NCBI RefSeq assembly: GCF_030505195.1
Contig: NZ_CP129672.1
Location: 4,808,501 to 4,872,500 of the forward strand
Length of the DNA: 64,000 nt
From: Comamonas testosteroni
GTDB lineage: Bacteria; Pseudomonadota; Gammaproteobacteria; Burkholderiales; Burkholderiaceae_C
Direction: 5' to 3'
In this document: positions 32,401 through 38,079 of the stretch, piece after piece
Position numbering within the stretch: position 1 is the stretch's first letter
Layout of the letters: each line of letters begins with the position of its first letter
Translations under genes and position numbers: made by a program
The notes under the pieces: generated by a model
Told to the model about the DNA's origin: nothing
Database searches by the model: none
The model's input: the letters and a program-made list of their open reading frames with translations, nothing else

Positions 32401-35400
32401 AAGCTGGGCGGTGACATCGAATCCGACGACATCGGCACGCCCGTGGTCACCATCGGTGGCACCACGGTCACCCTGGTGAACAACGGCAACGGCACCTACA
32501 GCTTCCAGGTCCCGGCCGGCACCACCGGCGGCATCGTGGTCACCGTTCCGACCAACGACGACGCCGTCTTCGAAGGCAGCGAGAAGCTGACCCTCGAAGC
32601 CACGCTGAGCGGCAAGACCGCCAGCGGCGTGGATCTGCCCGCCGGCATCACCGACACCGGCAACGCCGCCATCGTCGACAGCCAAGGTCCGGGCGCTGAC
32701 GTGCCCAAGCTGGATGTCAAGGATGCGGGCGATGTCATCGAAGGCAACGCAGCGAACTTCAACGTCAGCCTGGACAAGGCAGTTGATGCCGAAACCACGC
32801 TGACCTTCAAGCTCGGCGGCGAGATCACTGCGGCTGACTATGGTGTTCCCACTGTCAGTATCGGCGGCCAGTCCGTCACCGTCACTGCCAACGCCGACGG
32901 CACCTACAGCTTCAAGGTGCCCGCCGGCACCACAGGCGGCATCGTGGTCACAGTTCCGACCACGCCCGACGGCGTCTACGAAGGCCGTGAGAGCATGACC
33001 TTGACGGCGACGCTGACCGGCGCCACCGCCAGCGGCACCGCGCTGCCCTCGGGCATCACCGATAGCGGCAATGCTGCAATCGTCGACATCAACAAGCCGC
33101 CTGTCGTGGGGGGGGGGGACACGGCCGTCTCCGAAGAAGGCTTGGCTGGTGGCATCAAAGACAGCAACGGCACATCGGATACGACCGATTCGCCCCAGGC
33201 GAACGGCCAACTATCGATCACCGACGACAACAACGCTACCTACAGCATTACGCTGGTTGCGCCCGCCAATGGCGCCCTGACCTCCCACGGAACGCCCATA
33301 GTCTGGACGCTGTCCGACAGTGGACACACGCTGACGGGCCGTGCGGGCGGCACGGACGCCATCGTCATCAAGATCGACGATAACGGCGCCTATAACGTGA
33401 AGCTGCTGGCTCCGGTCGACCACCCCGACACCTCGCGTGAAGACACGCTGGGCCTGTCGGTCGGCGTCAAGGTGTCGGATGGCGTCAATCTGGCGGTGTC
33501 CACCAACATCAACATCACGATCGAGGACGACTCGCCGGTGGTGCAACCGAACGACCCCGTCTCGGTGCAGACCACGAACATCCCCGACGTCTACACGGGC
33601 AAGGTGAGTTTCGCTGGTTCCCAGACCAGCACCAACCAGATGAAGATGACCTTTGGCAATGGCGCGATTGAAGTCACGGCCAAGGGCTTCACGTCCAAAT
33701 CCGACGTCACGCTGATCGATGCCATGGTCAACCAAAGCAAGTCTGGCCTGGGTGTCGCAAGCACGGACTCGCCGTACCACAACATCGCCAATGAAATCGA
33801 CTATCGCAACACGACCGACGGCAAGGGCGCGTCCGAAGAACTGACCATACGCCTGACTGGTGGCAAGGTTGCCTATGGCGCCACTATCGATTTCGGCGCC
33901 ATGTACGGCGGCGAGGTGGAAAGCGGCGTCGCGAAGTTCTACCGCAATGGCGTGTTGATCGCCGAACGCACCTTCACCTCCGACCAGAACGGCGGCGACT
34001 ATGCGGCCAACTTCCGCGTCGAAGAAGGCGGTTTCGACACGATCGTGATTTCGGCCACGGACAACCACAAGAACTCGTCCAGCGACAACAGCGACTTCAC
34101 CGTCACCGGCATCACCTTCCTGGGTAGCAATACCGTCCAGGCCATCGCCTACGGCGAAGGCACGCTGAATTACGGCTACGGCGCCGACGGCGCAGGCCGT
34201 CTGGAACTGACGGGTGCGGAAGGCGGCCTGAAGACGCGCGACGGCGCGAACATCACGACGACGCTGAGCAACGGCAATCTGATCGAAGGCCGCGACCCGT
34301 CGGGCAATCTCATCTTCGAGATGCGCTTGACGCCGGCCACCGGCAAGTGGGAGTTCTATCAATACCAGCCCATGCAAGGCACCGCGGACGGCAAGCTCGA
34401 CTTCACCTACAAGGTGACGGATGCCGACGGTGACTCCACCGCTGGCCACTTCGAAGTGGCGGGTGTGGAACCTCCTGCTCCCAGCGTCAACATCGAGGAC
34501 TACAACCTCGCTGCGCCGGGCGCCATCAGCGTGTCGGAAGCTCTGGCCTCCGGTAGCGGCACGTTCACGATCACCGCGAGCGCAGGCCTGAAGTCGCTGA
34601 CGCTCGACGGCCCGGGCAACGCCGACGCGTCCCTGACGCTGGACCGTCTGGCCGACCTGGTGAACAATCCGGTCACGCTGACGACCAGCAAAGGCACGCT
34701 GACGCTGACCGGCTACGACCCGACGACCGGCAAGGTCAGCTACACCTACCAGACCAGCGGCCAGCAGGCGCACACCGGTGACGACACCAACGTGCAGGAC
34801 CACTTCCAGATTGCGGTGGAAGACAAGTTCGGCGGCAAGGCAACGGGCGACCTGGGCGTGCTGATCACCGACACGGCCCCCAGCCTCAAACCGATCGCGG
34901 AAAGCTCGGCGCTGTCTTCGCACGGCACCAACATCATGCTGACGCTGGATACGTCCGGCAGCATGAATTATGGCAGCGGCGTGTACAACGGTTGGACGCA
35001 GCTGTCGCGCCTGGCGGTACTGAAGTCCTCGGTCAACAACCTGCTCGACAAGTACGGCGAAGCCGGCGACGTCCGCGTGATGATCGTGGAGTTCAATACC
35101 TCAGCCTCGCAGAAGGGCGGCGGCTGGATGTCCCTGGCGGAAGCCAAGGCGCTGGTGAGCGGCCTTGGTTATGGCGGCGGCACCAACTACCAGACCGCGC
35201 TGGACACTGCGATGAATGCCTGGAACAACTCTGGCACGGGCAAGCTGGAGGGTGGCAACGTCCAGAACATCTCCTACTTCTTCACCGACGGAGAACCCGA
35301 TTCGAACCGTTCCGTCAATTCCGCCCAACAGGCGACGTGGGAAAAGTTCCTCGCGGACAACCATATCAACTCTTATGGCATCGGCCTGGGTACTGGCGCC

Positions 35401-37053
35401 ACCGGCGGCTACATCGATCCGATCTCCTATAACCCTGACCGGCCCGGAGACAGCAACACGATCCTCGTGAAGGACCTCAACGGTCTCGACACGGCGATCG
35501 AAGGCACCATCGCGCCACCCATCAACGGCGACATCGCCTCGGGCGGCACGCTGGGCGCCGACCTGAGCGGTGCGCGCATCACGCAGCTGGTCATCGAAGG
35601 CAAGACCTACAACTACGATGCCGCAACCAACAAGGTGACCGCCACCTCGGGCGCCACGTATAGCTTCGACGCAGCCACGTCCGAACTGACCGTGACCACC
35701 GCGCATGGCAAGTTCACGCTGGACCTGGCGGGCGACAATCTGGGCAACTACCGCTACGTGCCGAAGACGGCCGGCACCGACACCATCCAGTTCACGGTGC
35801 AGGACGGCGACGGCGACACGGCTAGCTCCAGCATCACGGTCAACGTGACGCCGCCGGTGTACCAGACCCCGGATGCGGTGAATGACAAGATCATCACCAA
35901 CATCTTGGGCACGCAGCTCACGGTGCAATCGGGATCGCTGCTGGCGAACGACGTGCGCGGTACGGGAGCGCTGACGATGGGTCCGCTCACTGTGAATACG
36001 GGCTGGGATCAAGGCAAGGACTTCACGCGTAGTTCGTTGAAAACTTATGAAATCACCAGCAAGAACACTAAGGAACTGTCAATCGCGCGCAGTGAATTTA
36101 TGAAAACCGGCGCGGGTACGGACAGGGCCCAATTGGTGGTGAAGGGCTATCTGGACAAAGTTGGCGCGAATAATGGCAACGATCAAGACACTCTGTTCAT
36201 TGCGCTGACCGCCGGTGAAGTGTTGACCTTAGATCACAACTTCACTAACCCCAACTGGATCAGGATGGAGTACCGCCTGGCCGGCTCGACTGGACCATAC
36301 ACCGTCGTTGCCGATGGCGGAACGATCCCGGTGACACAGTCAGGCAACTACGAGATCCACATCGTCAACATTCCCGACAATGGAAACGGCACTGGCTCCA
36401 CTGCGGAAGAGAACTACACGCTCACAATGACGGTCGACTACAGCAAGGTCAACCTGGATGGTGCTACCGCGAATAGCACGTACACCATCCAGACCGCCGA
36501 CGGTCACAGCGACAGCGCCAATGTCTCAGTAAGCTACCAGTCGGGTGACCACCTGGTGGGCACCAACGATAGCGAAATCCTGATGGCTGGCTCCGGCAAC
36601 GACACGCTGGACGGCGGCAAGGGCAATGACGTGCTGATCGGCGGCAAGGGCGATGACACGCTGATTGGCGGCGAAGGAGATGATGTTTTCCTGTGGCTCA
36701 AGGGCGATCAGGGAACCACTGCGGCTCCTGCCAAGGATGTGATCAACGACTTTGGCAAGGGCGGCTCCGACGCCAACGGCAGCGACGTACTGGATCTGCA
36801 CGACCTGCTGCAAGGTGAGGAGAGCAGCACGGATCTGTCCAAGTTCCTGAACTTCTCCAAGAGTGGTGCAGATACCGTGCTCAAGGTTTCCACTGACGGG
36901 AGTCTGGGGGCTTCAGGCGCCAACTACGATCAGCTGATCACGTTCAAGGGGGTGGACCTCACGGCGGGGCACGCGTTGACCACCACGGCGGATCAGAACG
37001 CCTTGATCAAGGAACTGATCGATCAAGGCAAGCTCAAGATCGACCACACCTGA
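17488..37053 (+). CDS. lapA: Giant LapA/BapA-type surface adhesin
   Basis: A 6521-residue repetitive biofilm adhesin exported by type I secretion. Residues 1-125 form a retention module with the LapG-type cleavage motif TAAT at 110-113 (Ala111-Ala112). Next are VCBS/cadherin-like modules (about 170-570), one diverged Ig/Calx-beta-like module (575-715), 32 near-identical 136-residue modules (about 716-5068) and a diverged module. The C-terminal part has a von Willebrand A domain with the metal-site motif DTSGS (5821-5825), RTX Ca-binding nonapeptides (about 6355-6410, GGKGNDVLIGGKGDD) and an acidic secretion end. There is no Sec signal. An 11-G tract at 33108-33118 lies in frame. The start is ATG 17488 with a weak ribosome site; the N terminus MAAQTVLVTKLTGQ fits the family. 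Confidence 0.95.
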   Translation: MAAQTVLVTKLTGQAWMRGPDGNLTVLHEGMRIPADAEIVTASGSTVQLQADGQPPLMVGENQDVHLTADLVQPPTVEEAAVASPANAQIDQIIAAINAGQDPFDELDPTAATLSGGSEGGSTFVRLSSIIEAVSPLALEYGRSVPATTVLPLFSGVSALADSTDQVTPIQPATSIPQASADSGAIFEDAVSALQGNVLANDRLGEGTLTEHRVVLVGADQGQYGKITLNSDGSYSYQLDSSLNVVQALGVGETLVETFTYTLVDKDGANSSATLTVTIVGTNDDPVLTGKADGALAEDGVSVVTGKLDVADVDITDTHSWSVSNEGKGQYGNFSVDQNGEWTYVLNNDDPKVQALAEGQKVNDTITVTVDDSHGGTATQTITVTITGANDLPVAPNYQHSTPEDQPVSGKVTGTDPDGDTLTYTVDKQPEHGKLEFNQTTGEYTYTPNENYNGPDQFTVIVDDGHGGKTTSVIEIGVTPVNDAPLVPNYEHTTPEEQPVSGKVVGTDVDGDNLTYTVDKQPENGTLVFNPTTGEYTYTPNENYNGPDQFTVIVDDGNGGKATSIINIGVTPVLDVPTVTVSDAGDVNEGSSATFNISLQNTVDLDKDTTVTLKLDGQIETADHGAPTVTIGGQTVQVTANADGTYSFTLPAGTTGGIVVTVPTHDDAVFEGREQMTLTATLTGETSSGTLPSGISDSGNAVIVDTESTDPGNPNPGADVPTLDVSDPGTVHEGSDATFDITLGKAVDAATTITFKLGGDIASDDIGTPVVTIGGTTVTLVNNGNGTYSFQVPAGTTGGIVVTVPTNDDAVFEGSEKLTLEATLSGKTASGVDLPAGITDTGNAAIVDSQGPGADVPTLDVSDPGTVHEGSDATFDITLGKAVDAATTITFKLGGDIASDDIGTPVVTIGGTTVTLVNNGNGTYSFQVPAGTTGGIVVTVPTNDDAVFEGSEKLTLEATLSGKTASGVDLPAGITDTGNAAIVDSQGPGADVPTLDVSDPGTVHEGSDATFDITLGKAVDAATTITFKLGGDIASDDIGTPVVTIGGTTVTLVNNGNGTYSFQVPAGTTGGIVVTVPTNDDAVFEGSEKLTLEATLSGKTASGVDLPAGITDTGNAAIVDSQGPGADVPTLDVSDPGTVHEGSDATFDITLGKAVDAATTITFKLGGDIESDDIGTPVVTIGGTTVTLVNNGNGTYSFQVPAGTTGGIVVTVPTNDDAVFEGSEKLTLEATLSGKTASGVDLPAGITDTGNAAIVDSQGPGADVPTLDVSDPGTVHEGSDATFDITLGKAVDAATTITFKLGGDIESDDIGTPVVTIGGTTVTLVNNGNGTYSFQVPAGTTGGIVVTVPTNDDAVFEGSEKLTLEATLSGKTASGVDLPAGITDTGNAAIVDSQGPGADVPTLDVSDPGTVHEGSDATFDITLGKAVDAATTITFKLGGDIESDDIGTPVVTIGGTTVTLVNNGNGTYSFQVPAGTTGGIVVTVPTNDDAVFEGSEKLTLEATLSGKTASGVDLPAGITDTGNAAIVDSQGPGADVPTLDVSDPGTVHEGSDATFDITLGKAVDAATTITFKLGGDIASDDIGTPVVTIGGTTVTLVNNGNGTYSFQVPAGTTGGIVVTVPTNDDAVFEGSEKLTLEATLSGKTASGVDLPAGITDTGNAAIVDSQGPGADVPTLDVSDPGTVHEGSDATFDITLGKAVDAATTITFKLGGDIESDDIGTPVVTIGGTTVTLVNNGNGTYSFQVPAGTTGGIVVTVPTTDDAVFEGSEKLTLEATLSGKTASGVDLPAGITDTGNAAIVDSQGPGADVPTLDVSDPGTVHEGSDATFDITLGKAVDAATTITFKLGGDIESDDIGTPVVTIGGTTVTLVNNGNGTYSFQVPAGTTGGIVVTVPTNDDAVFEGSEKLTLEATLSGKTASGVDLPAGITDTGNAAIVDSQGPGADVPTLDVSDPGTVHEGSDATFDITLGKAVDAATTITFKLGGDIESDDIGTPVVTIGGTTVTLVNNGNGTYSFQVPAGTTGGIVVTVPTTDDAVFEGSEKLTLEATLSGKTASGVDLPAGITDTGNAAIVDSQGPGADVPTLDVSDPGTVHEGSDATFDITLGKAVDAATTITFKLGGDIESDDIGTPVVTIGGTTVTLVNNGNGTYSFQVPAGTTGGIVVTVPTNDDAVFEGSEKLTLEATLSGKTVSGVDLPAGITDTGNAAIVDSQGPGADVPTLDVSDPGTVHEGSDATFDITLGKAVDAATTITFKLGGDIESDDIGTPVVTIGGTTVTLVNNGNGTYSFQVPAGTTGGIVVTVPTNDDAVFEGSEKLTLEATLSGKTASGVDLPAGITDTGNAAIVDSQGPGADVPTLDVSDPGTVHEGSDATFDITLGKAVDAATTITFKLGGDIESDDIGTPVVTIGGTTVTLVNNGNGTYSFQVPAGTTGGIVVTVPTNDDAVFEGSEKLTLEATLSGKTASGVDLPAGITDTGNAAIVDSQGPGADVPTLDVSDPGTVHEGSDATFDITLGKAVDAATTITFKLGGDIASDDIGTPVVTIGGTTVTLVNNGNGTYSFQVPAGTTGGIVVTVPTNDDAVFEGSEKLTLEATLSGKTASGVDLPAGITDTGNAAIVDSQGPGADVPTLDVSDPGTVHEGSDATFDITLGKAVDAATTITFKLGGDIESDDIGTPVVTIGGTTVTLVNNGNGTYSFQVPAGTTGGIVVTVPTNDDAVFEGSEKLTLEATLSGKTASGVDLPAGITDTGNAAIVDSQGPGADVPTLDVSDPGTVHEGSDATFDITLGKAVDAATTITFKLGGDIASDDIGTPVVTIGGTTVTLVNNGNGTYSFQVPAGTTGGIVVTVPTNDDAVFEGSEKLTLEATLSGKTASGVDLPAGITDTGNAAIVDSQGPGADVPTLDVSDPGTVHEGSDATFDITLGKAVDAATTITFKLGGDIESDDIGTPVVTIGGTTVTLVNNGNGTYSFQVPAGTTGGIVVTVPTNDDAVFEGSEKLTLEATLSGKTASGVDLPAGITDTGNAAIVDSQGPGADVPTLDVSDPGTVHEGSDATFDITLGKAVDAATTITFKLGGDIESDDIGTPVVTIGGTTVTLVNNGNGTYSFQVPAGTTGGIVVTVPTNDDAVFEGSEKLTLEATLSGKTASGVDLPAGITDTGNAAIVDSQGPGADVPTLDVSDPGTVHEGSDATFDITLGKAVDAATTITFKLGGDIESDDIGTPVVTIGGTTVTLVNNGNGTYSFQVPAGTTGGIVVTVPTNDDAVFEGSEKLTLEATLSGKTASGVDLPAGITDTGNAAIVDSQGPGADVPTLDVSDPGTVHEGSDATFDITLGKAVDAATTITFKLGGDIASDDIGTPVVTIGGTTVTLVNNGNGTYSFQVPAGTTGGIVVTVPTNDDAVFEGSEKLTLEATLSGKTASGVDLPAGITDTGNAAIVDSQGPGADVPTLDVSDPGTVHEGSDATFDITLGKAVDAATTITFKLGGDIESDDIGTPVVTIGGTTVTLVNNGNGTYSFQVPAGTTGGIVVTVPTTDDAVFEGSEKLTLEATLSGKTASGVDLPAGITDTGNAAIVDSQGPGADVPTLDVSDPGTVHEGSDATFDITLGKAVDAATTITFKLGGDIESDDIGTPVVTIGGTTVTLVNNGNGTYSFQVPAGTTGGIVVTVPTNDDAVFEGSEKLTLEATLSGKTASGVDLPAGITDTGNAAIVDSQGPGADVPTLDVSDPGTVHEGSDATFDITLGKAVDAATTITFKLGGDIESDDIGTPVVTIGGTTVTLVNNGNGTYSFQVPAGTTGGIVVTVPTTDDAVFEGSEKLTLEATLSGKTASGVDLPAGITDTGNAAIVDSQGPGADVPTLDVSDPGTVHEGSDATFDITLGKAVDAATTITFKLGGDIASDDIGTPVVTIGGTTVTLVNNGNGTYSFQVPAGTTGGIVVTVPTNDDAVFEGSEKLTLEATLSGKTASGVDLPAGITDTGNAAIVDSQGPGADVPTLDVSDPGTVHEGSDATFDITLGKAVDAATTITFKLGGDIESDDIGTPVVTIGGTTVTLVNNGNGTYSFQVPAGTTGGIVVTVPTTDDAVFEGSEKLTLEATLSGKTASGVDLPAGITDTGNAAIVDSQGPGADVPTLDVSDPGTVHEGSDATFDITLGKAVDAATTITFKLGGDIASDDIGTPVVTIGGTTVTLVNNGNGTYSFQVPAGTTGGIVVTVPTNDDAVFEGSEKLTLEATLSGKTASGVDLPAGITDTGNAAIVDSQGPGADVPTLDVSDPGTVHEGSDATFDITLGKAVDAATTITFKLGGDIESDDIGTPVVTIGGTTVTLVNNGNGTYSFQVPAGTTGGIVVTVPTNDDAVFEGSEKLTLEATLSGKTASGVDLPAGITDTGNAAIVDSQGPGADVPTLDVSDPGTVHEGSDATFDITLGKAVDAATTITFKLGGDIESDDIGTPVVTIGGTTVTLVNNGNGTYSFQVPAGTTGGIVVTVPTTDDAVFEGSEKLTLEATLSGKTASGVDLPAGITDTGNAAIVDSQGPGADVPTLDVSDPGTVHEGSDATFDITLGKAVDAATTITFKLGGDIASDDIGTPVVTIGGTTVTLVNNGNGTYSFQVPAGTTGGIVVTVPTTDDAVFEGSEKLTLEATLSGKTASGVDLPAGITDTGNAAIVDSQGPGADVPTLDVSDPGTVHEGSDATFDITLGKAVDAATTITFKLGGDIASDDIGTPVVTIGGTTVTLVNNGNGTYSFQVPAGTTGGIVVTVPTNDDAVFEGSEKLTLEATLSGKTASGVDLPAGITDTGNAAIVDSQGPGADVPTLDVSDPGTVHEGSDATFDITLGKAVDAATTITFKLGGDIESDDIGTPVVTIGGTTVTLVNNGNGTYSFQVPAGTTGGIVVTVPTNDDAVFEGSEKLTLEATLSGKTASGVDLPAGITDTGNAAIVDSQGPGADVPTLDVSDPGTVHEGSDATFDITLGKAVDAATTITFKLGGDIESDDIGTPVVTIGGTTVTLVNNGNGTYSFQVPAGTTGGIVVTVPTNDDAVFEGSEKLTLEATLSGKTASGVDLPAGITDTGNAAIVDSQGPGADVPKLDVKDAGDVIEGNAANFNVSLDKAVDAETTLTFKLGGEITAADYGVPTVSIGGQSVTVTANADGTYSFKVPAGTTGGIVVTVPTTPDGVYEGRESMTLTATLTGATASGTALPSGITDSGNAAIVDINKPPVVGGGDTAVSEEGLAGGIKDSNGTSDTTDSPQANGQLSITDDNNATYSITLVAPANGALTSHGTPIVWTLSDSGHTLTGRAGGTDAIVIKIDDNGAYNVKLLAPVDHPDTSREDTLGLSVGVKVSDGVNLAVSTNINITIEDDSPVVQPNDPVSVQTTNIPDVYTGKVSFAGSQTSTNQMKMTFGNGAIEVTAKGFTSKSDVTLIDAMVNQSKSGLGVASTDSPYHNIANEIDYRNTTDGKGASEELTIRLTGGKVAYGATIDFGAMYGGEVESGVAKFYRNGVLIAERTFTSDQNGGDYAANFRVEEGGFDTIVISATDNHKNSSSDNSDFTVTGITFLGSNTVQAIAYGEGTLNYGYGADGAGRLELTGAEGGLKTRDGANITTTLSNGNLIEGRDPSGNLIFEMRLTPATGKWEFYQYQPMQGTADGKLDFTYKVTDADGDSTAGHFEVAGVEPPAPSVNIEDYNLAAPGAISVSEALASGSGTFTITASAGLKSLTLDGPGNADASLTLDRLADLVNNPVTLTTSKGTLTLTGYDPTTGKVSYTYQTSGQQAHTGDDTNVQDHFQIAVEDKFGGKATGDLGVLITDTAPSLKPIAESSALSSHGTNIMLTLDTSGSMNYGSGVYNGWTQLSRLAVLKSSVNNLLDKYGEAGDVRVMIVEFNTSASQKGGGWMSLAEAKALVSGLGYGGGTNYQTALDTAMNAWNNSGTGKLEGGNVQNISYFFTDGEPDSNRSVNSAQQATWEKFLADNHINSYGIGLGTGATGGYIDPISYNPDRPGDSNTILVKDLNGLDTAIEGTIAPPINGDIASGGTLGADLSGARITQLVIEGKTYNYDAATNKVTATSGATYSFDAATSELTVTTAHGKFTLDLAGDNLGNYRYVPKTAGTDTIQFTVQDGDGDTASSSITVNVTPPVYQTPDAVNDKIITNILGTQLTVQSGSLLANDVRGTGALTMGPLTVNTGWDQGKDFTRSSLKTYEITSKNTKELSIARSEFMKTGAGTDRAQLVVKGYLDKVGANNGNDQDTLFIALTAGEVLTLDHNFTNPNWIRMEYRLAGSTGPYTVVADGGTIPVTQSGNYEIHIVNIPDNGNGTGSTAEENYTLTMTVDYSKVNLDGATANSTYTIQTADGHSDSANVSVSYQSGDHLVGTNDSEILMAGSGNDTLDGGKGNDVLIGGKGDDTLIGGEGDDVFLWLKGDQGTTAAPAKDVINDFGKGGSDANGSDVLDLHDLLQGEESSTDLSKFLNFSKSGADTVLKVSTDGSLGASGANYDQLITFKGVDLTAGHALTTTADQNALIKELIDQGKLKIDHT
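17818..17823 (+). other. Predicted LapG cleavage site codons in the adhesin
   Basis: These two codons encode Ala111-Ala112 within DPTAAT. In characterised Lap systems LapG cuts between the two Ala residues of a TAAG/TAAP-like motif, releasing the adhesin from the channel. The presence of lapG and lapD downstream supports this reading. Confidence 0.75.
19635..32690 (+). repeat. 32 tandem 408-bp repeats in the adhesin gene
   Basis: The motif GGGCGCTGAC recurs every 408 bases from 19635 to 32691, giving exactly 32 units and 13,056 bp. Units are nearly identical at DNA level. Protein-level differences are few: Ala or Glu in GGDI(A/E)SDD (11 Ala: units 1-3, 7, 14, 16, 20, 24, 26, 29, 30; 21 Glu), Asn or Thr in PT(N/T)DDAVFEG (Thr in units 8, 10, 21, 23, 25, 28, 29), and one Val for Ala (TVSG) in unit 11. 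Each unit resembles a Calx-beta/Ig-like adhesin module. Confidence 0.97.
33108..33118 (+). repeat. Homopolymeric G11 tract inside the adhesin frame
   Basis: Eleven consecutive G residues encode part of VVGGGD just after the repeat array. Gain or loss of one or two G would shift the frame and remove the vWA, RTX and secretion-signal parts. Such tracts are known slipped-strand contingency sites in other bacteria; here it is an inference. Confidence 0.85.
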
Positions 37054-37261
37054 TAAGAGGGCTCCGGCAAGGGCCGGCAGAGGGCTTGATAAATCAAGTC
37101 TTCTGCCGCCTTGCCCGGGCGCGATCGTCAGGTCGTTTTCAGAGCTTGCTTGATTGGTTACATTTGTGAGCATTGAATCTTGACTGTGTTCTCATCGAAC
37201 CATCAAGCTTCATAGCAGTCATCACAATATTCACAGGCGCTTCAAGCAGATTCTGTCTTGG

Positions 37262-38014
37262 GTGCCTGCTCTTCCTGCAACTCGATTGAGCACTTCGCCC
37301 AGCCTTCTGTTTCCACATGCCGTGGAAAAACCGCAGCGTCTGTCGCGCAGAGGCATGCTTTTGTATGGCTCTGCGCTTGTCGGCGGCTGGCTGCTGCAGC
37401 GCGGGTTTGACGCCGCAGCGCTGGATTTCGATGCTGAGCGGCTGCACAGCACCATGCAGTCCCGTTATGGCGGCGCAGGTGTCCAGAGGCTGAACCAGTG
37501 GCTGGCCATGCAGCAGGCCCAGAAAGACAGGCCGTTGCAGCAGCAGTTGCCGGCCGTCAATACCTTCTGGAATCGCGCCGTGCTGCAATCGGAGGACAGC
37601 ATGCTGTGGTCCCAGCCCGACTATTGGGCCACGCCGCTGGAGACACTGGGCAAGGGGGCGGGAGATTGCGAGGACTACGTGATCGGCAAGTATTTCTCGC
37701 TGCTGCGCCTGGGCGTGGCGGTCGAGAAACTGCGCCTGATCTATGTGCGTGCCCGACTGGGCGGCGCAGGCAGCACGCAGAGCATTGCGCATATGGTGCT
37801 GGGCTATTACGAGACACCTGCAGCCGAGCCGCTGGTGCTGGACAGTCTGCTGGACAACATCATGCCGGCCAGCCAGCGCAAGGACTTGACTCCTGTGTTC
37901 AGCTTCAATGCCCAGGGGGTGTATGTCGCGGGTGCACAGCCTGCTTCGGTGGACAGGATCACGCGCTGGCGCGATCTGCTGGCGCGCATGAAGCAGGAAG
38001 GTTTTTTGCCATGA
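37262..38014 (+). CDS. lapG: LapG-type periplasmic cysteine protease
   Basis: A 250-residue bacterial transglutaminase-like cysteine protease that cuts the adhesin retention module. The catalytic triad is visible: Cys136 in GDCEDYV, His177 in AHMVLGYY and Asp194 in LVLDSLLDN. The N-terminal export signal contains SRRGMLLYGSALVGGWLL, which resembles a twin-arginine motif followed by a hydrophobic core. The start is uncertain: GTG 37262 gives family-typical length, while GTG 37322 just before the signal, or ATG 37354, are alternatives. It lies 208 bp after the adhesin and 65 bp before lapD, the standard effector pair. Confidence 0.93.
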   Translation: MPALPATRLSTSPSLLFPHAVEKPQRLSRRGMLLYGSALVGGWLLQRGFDAAALDFDAERLHSTMQSRYGGAGVQRLNQWLAMQQAQKDRPLQQQLPAVNTFWNRAVLQSEDSMLWSQPDYWATPLETLGKGAGDCEDYVIGKYFSLLRLGVAVEKLRLIYVRARLGGAGSTQSIAHMVLGYYETPAAEPLVLDSLLDNIMPASQRKDLTPVFSFNAQGVYVAGAQPASVDRITRWRDLLARMKQEGFLP

Positions 38015-38079
38015 ATGCCATGTTTCGCGGTGCAGGCAGCGGAGCCCTATTGAATGGTCGACACAGATAAGGCAGCAAG

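Noticed and set aside
19635..32690. CRISPR-like or satellite array
   Set aside because: Repeats are 408 bp, directly adjacent without spacers, and code for protein in frame.
19422..32828. Regular series of 135-codon minus-strand frames every 408 bp
   Set aside because: These are shadows of the tandem repeat units, not separate genes.
17461..33210. A 5249-codon open frame on the minus strand opposite the adhesin
   Set aside because: It exists because the 408-bp unit is a multiple of three and lacks stops in that frame; the product is a meaningless repeat, and the plus frame has recognisable retention, vWA and RTX domains.
37498..38070. 190-codon frame within lapG
   Set aside because: Out-of-frame shadow; lapG has an intact Cys-His-Asp triad.
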